Virus record (IMG/VR): IMGVR_UViG_3300032053_013164
Location: 1 to 29,160 of that record
Length of the DNA stretch: 29,160 nucleotides
DNA from: a virus
Strand: one strand, 5' to 3'
Shown: positions 16,220 through 23,650 of the stretch, one piece after another
How the letters are laid out: each line of letters opens with the position of its first letter
Numbering within the stretch: the first letter of the stretch is position 1
The notes under the pieces: model-generated
Told to the model about the DNA's origin: nothing
Seen by the model: only the letters and a program-made list of their open reading frames with translations
Database searches by the model: none
Made by a program: the position numbers and the translations under genes

Positions 16220-17665
16220 ATGAATGATAGATTTCTAAATGAAGCTGCTCAACTTGAAAACCTTTGGGGCGAGCTTGGAATGCTACAAGGGATCAAAGAT
16301 CCATATGTCCGATCCTGCACAGCCGTTCTACTCGAAAACCAAAGACTCATTAATGAAGTATCCACCGATACTTCAGATATCGCCCAATTCAAGCGTATTT
16401 CAATTCCATTGGTACGCAGAATTTATCCGCAGTTGATCGCCAATAAAGTAGTGTCCGTACAACCACTACTTGGCCCAACTGGTCTAGTATACTACCTGCG
16501 ATTCCGATACTCCACCAATAAAGGTGCCGTTCGTGGTGCAGATAATAACGCTGGATTTCCGGCAGATGATGTTAACTCTCTACAACAGTTGGCAAGCGGT
16601 GACGCTAACCTATACGTCTACTACAGCCACCAGTTCATAGAGAATGAAACAAGTTCAACCGATACAGGTGCAGACGTTACCTCAGTGTTCGCCCCACTGG
16701 AACATACCCCAGTAATCGGCGGAACCCTAACAGGTACAGTATATGATGGTGCCGTTGCTATCCAAACATTAACTTCAACTTCTGGCAGTACCGCACTTAC
16801 CTTCGCTGCAATTGGTGTACTAGCAGCCGTCCACGTTGATAGCGGTACTATTAACGTCACAACCGGTGAAATTACACTCACCTGGGATGCAGGCGGTGGG
16901 GCTCCCGGACCAAACCATATTATCACCTCCTATGAATATAATATGGAATGCAACCAAGACCTGCCCGAAATTAACCTGGTTATCGAGTCGGAAGAAATTG
17001 CCGCAAAAACCAGAAAGTTAAAGGCAGTTTGGTCATACGAAGCTCAACAAGACCTTCGCAGCCAACATAACTTGGACGCCGAGGCTGAGTTGACCGCAGT
17101 TCTAGCTCAGGAAATTAACCTCGAAATCGACCGTGAAATTCTGAACGACCTGCGCACCAATGCTGGCACAGTAACCGCTTGGGACTTCGCTACTGCACTC
17201 GGTGATACCATTAAGGAAAAGTATGAAGCCCTCTACGTAAAAGTAGTTGAAGTTTCAAACGTAGTTCACCGAAAGACTCTGCGTGGTGGATGCAACTGGA
17301 TTGTAACTTCACCTGAAGTTTCAAGCATATTTGAAACAGCTACAGCCGGTTTTGCTCCAGCACCTTCAGAGACCTTTACTTCCTCATTGGGCATCCAATA
17401 TGTAGGAACAGTAAATGCTCGTTGGCGGTTATATAAGGATCCATTGTTCCCAACCAACCAAATGTTGATGGGATACAAGGGTGATTCGTATATGGACAGC
17501 GGATATTTCTACTGCCCCTATGTTCCACTGACGCAAACTCCTGTTGTATTGGATCCTGAAAGTTTCTGCCCAAGAAAAGGTATATTAACCCGCTACGGGA
17601 AGAAGTTGCTTCGTGAAGGTGCTAAATTTTACGCTCGCATGTCGATCGCAAATTTCGTTATATAA
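16220..17665 (+). CDS. 23: Major capsid protein (T4 gp23-like)
   Basis: The 481-residue protein clearly belongs to the T4 gp23 family: ISIPLVRRIYPQLIANKVVSVQPLLGPTGLVYYLRFRYS (about 60-98), KLKAVWSYEAQQDLRSQHNLDAEAELTAVLAQEINLEIDREIL in the middle, and a conserved C-terminal region with a KGDSYMDSGYFYCPYVPL motif. A likely maturation cleavage site is LINE-V at residue 46/47, which fits the (I/L)-x-E rule of the gp21 protease. Residues about 145-235 form a Gly/Thr-rich beta-type insertion absent at that place in T4 gp23 and may be surface exposed. The gene uses C-ending codons more than its neighbours and is followed by two strong terminators. Confidence 0.97.
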   Translation: MNDRFLNEAAQLENLWGELGMLQGIKDPYVRSCTAVLLENQRLINEVSTDTSDIAQFKRISIPLVRRIYPQLIANKVVSVQPLLGPTGLVYYLRFRYSTNKGAVRGADNNAGFPADDVNSLQQLASGDANLYVYYSHQFIENETSSTDTGADVTSVFAPLEHTPVIGGTLTGTVYDGAVAIQTLTSTSGSTALTFAAIGVLAAVHVDSGTINVTTGEITLTWDAGGGAPGPNHIITSYEYNMECNQDLPEINLVIESEEIAAKTRKLKAVWSYEAQQDLRSQHNLDAEAELTAVLAQEINLEIDREILNDLRTNAGTVTAWDFATALGDTIKEKYEALYVKVVEVSNVVHRKTLRGGCNWIVTSPEVSSIFETATAGFAPAPSETFTSSLGIQYVGTVNARWRLYKDPLFPTNQMLMGYKGDSYMDSGYFYCPYVPLTQTPVVLDPESFCPRKGILTRYGKKLLREGAKFYARMSIANFVI

Positions 17666-17702
17666 GTATAACTAATTTAGTGCCATAAAGCATGAAATGA
17701 GT

Positions 17703-17727
17703 TAAGTCCTTAATGGATAAGGACTTA
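17703..17727. other. Perfect 10-bp inverted repeat after the capsid gene
   Basis: TAAGTCCTTA and TAAGGACTTA flank the 5-base loop ATGGA. No T-run follows, so it is not a simple terminator; it could protect the 3' end of the abundant capsid message. Confidence 0.6.
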
Positions 17728-17738
17728 TGAATATAAAA

Positions 17739-17770
17739 ACCCTGCTGAATAAAAATCAGCAGGGTTTTTT
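17739..17770 (+). terminator. Intrinsic terminator of the capsid gene
   Basis: Stem ACCCTGCTGA (17739-17748) with TCAGCAGGGT (17756-17765) and a 7-base loop, followed by TTTTTT. An A-run on the other side makes it potentially bidirectional. Confidence 0.93.
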
Positions 17771-17795
17771 ATTTGTTTTATATTTATATTTATAG

Positions 17796-17834
17796 TTTCA
17801 CATGGAGCAAATACCTGCTCCATGTGAAATTTTT
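17796..17834 (+). terminator. Second intrinsic terminator
   Basis: Stem TTTCACATGGAGC (17796-17808) with GCTCCATGTGAAA (17817-17829), an 8-base loop, then TTTTT. The 13-bp perfect stem backs up the first terminator and isolates the endonuclease gene from capsid transcription. Confidence 0.88.
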
Positions 17835-17847
17835 ATATTGACAGGGA

Positions 17848-17855
17848 TATATAAT
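17848..17855 (+). promoter_or_regulatory. TATATAAT promoter-like box for the endonuclease gene
   Basis: ACAGGGATATATAATATTG lies about 38 bases before the ATG at 17886. It is almost the same as ACGGGGATATATAGTATTG at 28137-28155, before the tandem small genes. Its place just after a double terminator supports a promoter. Confidence 0.5.
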
Positions 17856-17885
17856 ATTGTTAGAATACAACAAAGGAAATTTTAT

Positions 17886-19325
17886 ATGATATTAGACAAA
17901 GATACTTTTGAAAGAACTGGAGAAATATTTGAAACTGCCAGAAAGAGAACTAAAATAGTATGTCAATGTGATTATTGTGGAGGTGTATTTGACAGAGCAA
18001 AACATAATATTGAGCGATCAAGAAAGCATAGTAAAATAGATGCCTGTACTAATTGCACTCAGAAGAAACGAATTGATACTAATAATATAATATTTGGTAC
18101 AGATAATGCATTTCAAAACAAAGATATAAAAGAGAAAATAAAACAAAAAAATATGGAAATATATGGAGTGCCGAATCCTTTCCAGAATAAACAAGTTCAG
18201 GAAAAACAGAAAGCAACATGTCGTAAAAAATATAATGTTGATAATCCTTTTCAAAATGAAGAAATAAAAAAGAAAATTTACAAAACACTTCAAGAAAAGT
18301 ATGGTGTTTCTAATAACTTCCAACGTCCTGAAATCAGAGATAAGCAGCAAGATACACTTGTGCGGAGGTATGGTGTTAAGCATGCTTTACAGAATGCTAT
18401 ATTTCGCCAAAAGGCAATGGATACGTGCATTGCTAATTTTGGAATATTTCCAGCAAATAATTATGGAAAAACACAAGAAGATATAAAAAATTGGTTGAAT
18501 TCTTTTGGTTTTAATTTTAAATCTAATCGCTCATTAATTCCTGGTAAGGAAATTGATTTATATGATGCCAATAAAAACATAGCCATAGAATATAGTGGAT
18601 TACACTGGCATCATGAAAATTCACCAGAACCCAGAGATAAAAATTATCATCATTTTAAATTTCAAGAATGTTTGAAACAGAATATTCAATTATTAACTAT
18701 TTTTTCTGATGAGTGGGAAATAAGAGAAAAACAATGTAAATCTCATATTAAATCATTACTTGGAATAAATGATGTAAAAATATTTGGAAGACAATGTAAA
18801 GTTGAGCAAATTATTAAAGAACAAGGAAGATTATTTTTTAATGAATATCATATTCAAGGCACCAATAAGCTGGGAATTGTGTTTTTTGGATTATTTTATA
18901 AAGATGAGCTAATGGGCGTGATGTCTTTAGGCAGACACAATCGTCAGTGTAAAAATATTGTTTTAGATCGTTTGTGTTTCAAAGACGGTGTGCAGGTTTT
19001 AGGAGGTGCTAGTAAATTATTTTCACGTTGTGTTGATTGGGCAATAAAAAATGGATTTACAAAAATTATTAGTTTTAGCGATAATCGTTGGAGTATAGGC
19101 AAGGTATATAAAGCCATGAATTTTAAGGTTGATAAGGAATATGGTCCCGATTACAGTTACGTTGATATCAAGTCTCCGAGGAAAAGAATTAGTAAGCAAA
19201 GTCAAAAGAAAAGTAGTAATGGTTGCCCCGAAGGCATGACAGAACTTCAATGGACCTTGCAAAATGGGTTGTCTAGGATTTGGGATTGTGGTAAAATTAG
19301 ATGGGTTTACGATATAATAACTTAG
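17886..19325 (+). CDS. Putative homing endonuclease: repeat DNA-binding region plus PD-(D/E)XK/Vsr-like nuclease
   Basis: The protein has 479 residues from the ATG preceded by AAAGGAAATTTTAT; a longer frame from 17802 would begin inside a terminator hairpin. An N-terminal zinc-ribbon-like CxxC...CxxC part (CDYCGG, CTNCTQ) is followed by four or five copies of a (Y/F)GV-x-(N/H)-(P/A)-(F/L)QN-x-(E/D)I repeat. The nuclease core has GKEIDLYDANKNIAIEYSGLHWH, with the acidic EID...IEY pattern, and LTIFSDEWE. The C-terminal domain (GRQCKVEQII, LGRHNRQ, VLGGASKLF, SFSDNRWSIGKVY) is the one often fused to phage endonucleases of this kind. It sits directly behind the capsid gene, a usual homing position. 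Confidence 0.8.
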   Translation: MILDKDTFERTGEIFETARKRTKIVCQCDYCGGVFDRAKHNIERSRKHSKIDACTNCTQKKRIDTNNIIFGTDNAFQNKDIKEKIKQKNMEIYGVPNPFQNKQVQEKQKATCRKKYNVDNPFQNEEIKKKIYKTLQEKYGVSNNFQRPEIRDKQQDTLVRRYGVKHALQNAIFRQKAMDTCIANFGIFPANNYGKTQEDIKNWLNSFGFNFKSNRSLIPGKEIDLYDANKNIAIEYSGLHWHHENSPEPRDKNYHHFKFQECLKQNIQLLTIFSDEWEIREKQCKSHIKSLLGINDVKIFGRQCKVEQIIKEQGRLFFNEYHIQGTNKLGIVFFGLFYKDELMGVMSLGRHNRQCKNIVLDRLCFKDGVQVLGGASKLFSRCVDWAIKNGFTKIISFSDNRWSIGKVYKAMNFKVDKEYGPDYSYVDIKSPRKRISKQSQKKSSNGCPEGMTELQWTLQNGLSRIWDCGKIRWVYDIIT

Positions 19326-19335
19326 GAGGTATTAA

Positions 19336-19494
19336 ATGACTAAAGAAACTGAAATAAGAATGAACAATGGGGGTGCTGGACCGCATGAGTGTGATAATCA
19401 AGCAACATCTGGTAAAAACATTCCTGACCCACAATATGTCCCTGATCCAAAAAATATTCCTGAAATAAAAGCAAATGAACAAAATAAAAAATAG
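19336..19494 (+). CDS. Small hypothetical protein, 52 residues
   Basis: A perfect AGGAGG (19324-19329) sits six bases before the ATG. The product is hydrophilic, with MTKETEIRMNNGGAGPHECD at the start and a Pro-rich repeat-like part (NIPDPQYVPDPKNIPEIK). It overlaps the start of the next gene by 20 bases. No family is recognised; the strong ribosome binding site is the main support. Confidence 0.6.
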   Translation: MTKETEIRMNNGGAGPHECDNQATSGKNIPDPQYVPDPKNIPEIKANEQNKK

Positions 19495-20890
19495 TTTACA
19501 ATCCAAATTCCCAGAAATTGCTGCTCAATGGCATCCAACAAAAAATGGTGATTTGACATCAGATAAAGTAAGTTATGGAAGTCATAAAAAAGTTTGGTGG
19601 TGGGATACAAATGGACATGAATGGCAAGCATCAATCCATGGTAGAACAGCCAAAAACAAAAGTGGTTGTCCATATTGTTCTCACCAAAAAGTACATTATG
19701 ATAACTGTTTATCTACTCTACATCCAGAACTTGCAAAACAATGGCATCCAACCAAAAATGGGGATTTAACACCAAAAGATGTAGTTGGCGGCAAGAAAAA
19801 ACATTGGTGGGTGGATAAAAAAGGACATGAATGGCAGGCAACAATAGATGATCGCATAAACGGAGGAACAGGTTGTCCATTTTGTGTCAATCATATAGTT
19901 TGTAATGATAATTCTCTACAGACATTATATCCTGAAATAGCGAAGCAATGGCATCCAACAAGAAACGGAGACTTAACGCCAGATAAAGTAGTTTTTGGAA
20001 GTCATAAGAAGGTATGGTGGTTATGTGGAAAGGAGCATGCATATCTGGCAACAATTAGCAAGCGCACACATGGCAAACGTGGCTGCCCTTTTTGTGCTAA
20101 TAAAAAAGTTTGTGATGATAATTGTTTACAAACCAAATTTTCTGAAGTGGCAAAAGAGTGGCATCCAACAAAAAACGGTAGATTAACTCCAAAAGATGTA
20201 TTGCCAGGAAGCCATAAAAAAGTATGGTGGCTATGTAAAAAAGGACATGCATATTGGGCGGCAATTAGCGAGCGAACACATGACAAAGGTTGTTCATATT
20301 GTGCTGGTAAAAAAGCATGCTCTGATAATTGTTTGGCTAACTTATTCCCTGAAATAGCAAAAGAATGGCATTCAACACTAAATGGAAATTTAACCACAGA
20401 TAAAGTATTACCTGGAAGTGATAAAAAACGTTGGTGGCAGTGTTGTAAAAAAGGACATATATATCAGACGACTCCAAATAATCGCACTAACCCTAATACT
20501 CGATCTGGTTGTCCCATTTGTTCCGAATCCAAAGGCGAGAAAAAATTAGAAGAGATATTCACAAAACTAAACATTACCTACATAAGACAATACAGACATC
20601 CAGAAATAAAAAATATAAAACCATTGCCATTTGATTTTTATTTACCTGATTTTAATTGTCTTGTAGAATTTCATGGACATCAACATTATAAACCAATAAA
20701 TTGGTCTGGACATATGACCAAAGAGCAAATGGAAGATAATTTAATTGATGTGAAACAAAGAGATAAAATAAAGAGGCATCGTGCCAGAGAATTGAAAATT
20801 CCATATCTTGCTATAAATTACAAGCAAATAGATGAGATGGAAGGTATTATTAAATTTTTCATGAATAATAACAGCAAAGGAACATGGTGA
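19475..20890 (+). CDS. Zinc-ribbon repeat protein with Vsr-like endonuclease domain
   Basis: The 471-residue protein has five tandem units of about 65-70 residues, each with (F/L)-(P/S)-E-(I/L/V)-A-x-(Q/E)-W-H-(P/S)-T-x-N-G-x-L-T, a K-x-W-W strand, GHxx, and a CP(Y/F)C-type zinc knuckle, matching the probable zinc-ribbon family PF14311. The C-terminal 120 residues (GEKKLEEIFTKLNITYIRQYRHPEI, FDFYLPDFNCLVEFHGHQHY, KIKRHRARELKIPYLAINY) form a Vsr/PD-(D/E)XK-like nuclease with the D...E-x-H pattern. It probably acts as a DNA-binding homing-type nuclease. The start lies within the preceding small gene, and the stop overlaps the next ATG by seven bases. Confidence 0.82.
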   Translation: MNKIKNSLQSKFPEIAAQWHPTKNGDLTSDKVSYGSHKKVWWWDTNGHEWQASIHGRTAKNKSGCPYCSHQKVHYDNCLSTLHPELAKQWHPTKNGDLTPKDVVGGKKKHWWVDKKGHEWQATIDDRINGGTGCPFCVNHIVCNDNSLQTLYPEIAKQWHPTRNGDLTPDKVVFGSHKKVWWLCGKEHAYLATISKRTHGKRGCPFCANKKVCDDNCLQTKFSEVAKEWHPTKNGRLTPKDVLPGSHKKVWWLCKKGHAYWAAISERTHDKGCSYCAGKKACSDNCLANLFPEIAKEWHSTLNGNLTTDKVLPGSDKKRWWQCCKKGHIYQTTPNNRTNPNTRSGCPICSESKGEKKLEEIFTKLNITYIRQYRHPEIKNIKPLPFDFYLPDFNCLVEFHGHQHYKPINWSGHMTKEQMEDNLIDVKQRDKIKRHRARELKIPYLAINYKQIDEMEGIIKFFMNNNSKGTW

Positions 20891-22335
20891 TTACTTCTTT
20901 TATTCAATCTGCCATTAATGTACACGGGGATAAATATAATTATTCCAAGGTTGAGTATAAGAATGCACATACTAATGTCATTATAATTTGTTCTATTCAT
21001 GGAGAATTTTTACAACGTCCGGATGCTCACATTCATCAGAAGCAAGGTTGTCCAATTTGTGGTTTAGAGAATAGAAAGCATCCTTGGCAGAAAACAACAG
21101 ACCAATTTATTACACAAGCCAAGAAGAAATGGAATTATGATTACAGTAATACTTTTTATATAAACAAAACAACTAAAATAAAGTATGTTTGTTCCAAGCA
21201 TGGAATTATAGAGCAATATCCCATTTTACATCTTCGATCTGGTTGTCCTTATTGCAATGGGAGGGGCATTAGTCGCCATTCTTTGGTATCATTTATTGAG
21301 ATTGCCAACAAGATTCATGAAAACAAATATGATTATTCAAAGACTAAATTTTTGAGGATGAACGATGATGTAATTATTATTTGCCCTATTCACAGTGATT
21401 TTGAGCAACGTGCTGGTAATCATATTCATTTAGAGAATGGTTGTCCGCAATGTGCGAGGCAATTAAGGACTTCCAAGGGCGAGAAGGAAATTCTTAATTT
21501 TTTTAAAGAACATTATGATAAAGAAATTTTGGAGAATAACAGGGAGATACTTAAGAGTGGCAGAGAAATTGATATATTTATACCTGATTTAAAGCTAGGG
21601 ATTGAATATCATGGCTTATACTGGCATGTAGAGACTGTAAGGGGGCGAAAATTTCATTACGAGAAGTATAAGGAAGCAAAGGACATTGGTATTTATTTGC
21701 TTCAAATTTATAGCAATGAATGGGAAGATAAGAGGGCTATTTTAGAATCTAAATTTTTGAATCTTATTGGAAAATCAAAGAGAATAGGGGCTAGGGAGAC
21801 TAAGATTGTTGAAATTGACAAACATAGCAAGGATGAGTTTTTAACAAAGAACCACTTACAAGGTTCAGATGCATCTAAATATTGGTATGGATTAATTTAT
21901 AATGGGGAGTTAGTTTCTTGTATGACATTTGGGGAGAGCAGGTTCAATTGTAGGTTCGATTATGAGTTAATGAGGTTTTGTAATTTATCCGGGTTAGTTG
22001 TGGTTGGTGGGGCGGGGAAATTGTTATCAGTTTTTAGAAAGGATCATTCTGGTAGTATTGTAAGTTATGCTGATAAAAGGTATTCGAACGGTAATTTATA
22101 TAGAAGATTGGGATTCACTTTAGATGGTGAATCGAATCCTAGTTTCACATATGTAAAAATTAGCAATGGGCAGATTTACAATAGAATGAAGTTCCAGAAG
22201 CAATATTTGAAGGACATGCCTTATTATTCAGATGATTTAACTGAGTATGAGATAATGCAATTAAACGGGTATGATAGAATTTGGGATGCTGGTCAATTTA
22301 GGTTTGCAATTAATGATAGTTCTGTTGGCTTATGA
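20884..22335 (+). CDS. Putative homing endonuclease: zinc-knuckle repeats plus Vsr/PD-(D/E)XK-like domain
   Basis: The 483-residue protein has three N-terminal repeats of the phage type (H-G/E-x-K-Y-x-Y-(S)-K/N ... I-I-C-x-x-H-(G/S) ... GCPxC), at about 14-60, 75-125 and 140-190. A nuclease region follows: KGEKEILNFFKEHY, SGREIDIFIPDLKLGIEYHGLYWH (EID...IEYHG) and LLQIYSNEWEDK. The C-terminal domain (GARETKIVEI, LQGSDASKYWYGLIY, LMRFCNLSGLVVVGGAGKLL, SYADKRYSNGNLYRRLGF) is shared with the protein at 17886, so the two are fused relatives with different DNA-binding fronts. Confidence 0.83.
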   Translation: MVITSFIQSAINVHGDKYNYSKVEYKNAHTNVIIICSIHGEFLQRPDAHIHQKQGCPICGLENRKHPWQKTTDQFITQAKKKWNYDYSNTFYINKTTKIKYVCSKHGIIEQYPILHLRSGCPYCNGRGISRHSLVSFIEIANKIHENKYDYSKTKFLRMNDDVIIICPIHSDFEQRAGNHIHLENGCPQCARQLRTSKGEKEILNFFKEHYDKEILENNREILKSGREIDIFIPDLKLGIEYHGLYWHVETVRGRKFHYEKYKEAKDIGIYLLQIYSNEWEDKRAILESKFLNLIGKSKRIGARETKIVEIDKHSKDEFLTKNHLQGSDASKYWYGLIYNGELVSCMTFGESRFNCRFDYELMRFCNLSGLVVVGGAGKLLSVFRKDHSGSIVSYADKRYSNGNLYRRLGFTLDGESNPSFTYVKISNGQIYNRMKFQKQYLKDMPYYSDDLTEYEIMQLNGYDRIWDAGQFRFAINDSSVGL

Positions 22336-22407
22336 AATTTGAGTTACGGGTGAAATTCCCAGAATTTTGGATACAATGGCAATCTCTGTAGTATAATAGA
22401 TCGGTGC

Positions 22408-23073
22408 TTATGGTAGGTTGTCCAATAGATTGTACAATCTTTGCTGAAATATTTTCCATAATTTAGGGTTCTGCCGCCATATTTGTTGGTGCATCTGCAT
22501 ATAATTGGTTAAAGATTTCGCATATTCACCACTGAAATTAAATAATGATCTTAAAACACTTGGTGGTTCAGCAGGAGAACCCCGACGCAGCCATTCCTTA
22601 ATTTTAGAAATAACTTTTTGCTGGAAATAGGGTGGTAATTGTAGTAGTTCTCTGCGAATGAATTTGGCGAAATTTGCTCCGTAAGCATCAAATTCAACTG
22701 GAAGTTTAAAATATCGTGGGTCACTAGTAGCAGCAAGGCGCTGATAATCTGGAGAATTTGGGAACTTTGATTTGGGGTCAATAGCATGTGTTAATTCATG
22801 GTGCAATATTTCCCACACAGCATCAGGTTTATTAAGTATTCTATAGTTAATTTCTATACGGTCACCGTTTTTATTGTAAGCTCCATCGGATTTAAGGTGC
22901 ATTGCATAAATGGGAATTCCATGTCTAATTGATATATAGCCAAGATATTCATTTCCATTGCCGGTAAGAATTTTTCTTATTTTTGGAAGTTTTTTTATGA
23001 AGTTTTCAATTTCTGTATTTATCCATTGGGGGGTTTCTAAAAATCGTCGTTCTAGCCATATCCTGAACTCCAT
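22408..23073 (-). CDS. HExxH zinc-metallopeptidase-like protein with capsid-targeting-like N-terminus
   Basis: The 221-residue protein begins MEFRIWLERRFLE and has HELTH at 92-96 (WEILHHELTHAIDP), the zinc-binding and catalytic motif, with a likely third ligand Glu127 in LPVEFDAYG. The C-terminal part is helical and ends PKLWKIFQQRLYNLL. It is paralogous to the protein at 25637-26545. The start overlaps the control region of the divergent gene at 23088; there is no ribosome binding site, but CTAAATAC lies close upstream. A secreted or virion-carried peptidase is possible but not shown. Confidence 0.72.
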   Translation of the reverse strand: MEFRIWLERRFLETPQWINTEIENFIKKLPKIRKILTGNGNEYLGYISIRHGIPIYAMHLKSDGAYNKNGDRIEINYRILNKPDAVWEILHHELTHAIDPKSKFPNSPDYQRLAATSDPRYFKLPVEFDAYGANFAKFIRRELLQLPPYFQQKVISKIKEWLRRGSPAEPPSVLRSLFNFSGEYAKSLTNYMQMHQQIWRQNPKLWKIFQQRLYNLLDNLP

Positions 23074-23087
23074 AGAGGTATTTAGTC

Positions 23088-23447
23088 ATGTTTAAGAAGA
23101 TTATCAATTGGTTTTCTGAAATGTTTCATGCATATAGAGGGATGTATCGTTGTTGGAAAGCGAACAGAATTATGGAAAAATTATGTACGAGACCAAGAAA
23201 AAAAAGCAACATAGCTTACTCCCTTTCTTGGTTTTTAAAGAATGGTGAATCACTTGTAGGAGAGGAGGATGTTGAATGTACTCCTGATGAGGTAAGAAAG
23301 TGGTTCGGTCTTCCAGAAGGGGATCCTGCATGTTTTTGTTATGATGTGAGTCCTGTTCAAGTTCCTATGATTCAAAGCCGTATTAGGCATAAAATTAATT
23401 TAGAGCAGTATGATTATTCGTTAGAGTGTTATAATCCATCTTTTTGA
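23088..23447 (+). CDS. Hypothetical protein, 119 residues
   Basis: Not recognised. The N-terminal 40 residues are basic and aromatic (MFKKIINWFSEMFHAYRGMYRCWKANRIM); the rest has a short WFGLPEGDPACFCYDVSPVQVP segment. AGAGG lies nine bases before the ATG. It is divergent from the metallopeptidase gene, and its 3' end overlaps the end of the interrupted small gene on the other strand by 19 bases. Confidence 0.65.
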   Translation: MFKKIINWFSEMFHAYRGMYRCWKANRIMEKLCTRPRKKSNIAYSLSWFLKNGESLVGEEDVECTPDEVRKWFGLPEGDPACFCYDVSPVQVPMIQSRIRHKINLEQYDYSLECYNPSF

Positions 23448-23495
23448 TTTTCTGTTCTGGGATCAGCGAAGCTGTTTACAAAATTTTCTATATTT
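23429..23495 (-). pseudogene. 3' part of a small gene split by the IS element
   Basis: Directly outside the right end of the element the minus strand reads, after one base completing a codon, NIENFVNSFADPRTENQKDG-L and TAA. Joined to the 5' part at 24904-25007 it gives one 56-codon frame without a frameshift. The joint is what precise loss of the element would restore. Confidence 0.6.
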
Positions 23496-23650
23496 GTGAC
23501 GTACCGCAGGGCAAGCCCGTGCGGCTTCTCTAGTTCATTGACTTCAACTTGCTTACTTTGATACCATTGATTGCCACCAATGTTTCAAAGAAAGTAGAGG
23601 TCAAAATCTCCCTAGTCTTAAAATTCCTATCGTCCATAGGTATTTGTTTC
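23496..23650 (-). ncRNA. Predicted omega/right-end RNA guide of TnpB
   Basis: TnpB proteins use an RNA made from the 3' end of tnpB through the right end of the element, with the guide taken from the flanking DNA. Here the hairpin at 23504-23524 begins six bases after the tnpB stop, and the guide would begin at 23495 reading AAATATAGAAAATTTTGTAA. The 5' limit is a guess. This is family knowledge applied to position, not direct evidence of an RNA. Confidence 0.4.
23504..23524 (-). repeat. Right-end hairpin of the IS element
   Basis: CCGCA-C-GGGCTTGCCC-TGCGG folds as an imperfect hairpin, then TACGTCAC marks the end. Repeat of GGGCTTGCC(C)TGCGG links it to the left end. Confidence 0.75.

Noticed and set aside
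17782-17795. TATAAATATAAATA on the minus strand as a T4 late promoter
   Set aside because: It would fire back through two terminators into the antisense of the capsid gene, with no minus-strand gene nearby; it is more likely AT-rich spacer.
17839-17855. TTGACA and TATAAT as a sigma-70 promoter
   Set aside because: The two hexamers are only about six bases apart, against the usual 16-18; only the TATATAAT part is kept as a promoter-like box.
17802-17885. Upstream extension of the endonuclease gene from the ATG at 17802
   Set aside because: The ATG lies in the stem of an intrinsic terminator and lacks a ribosome binding site; the ATG at 17886 has one.
19475-20480. Repeated DNA as a CRISPR array
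   Set aside because: The repeats are protein-coding units of about 200 bases with varied sequence, not short exact repeats with spacers.
22333-22392. A 19-codon frame (MKFELRVKFPEFWIQWQSL) after the third endonuclease
   Set aside because: It overlaps the previous stop but has no ribosome binding site or known relative; too weak to annotate.
22336-22407. Group I intron or other RNA in the gap before the metallopeptidase gene
   Set aside because: Only 72 bases, with no conserved intron core or stable fold.
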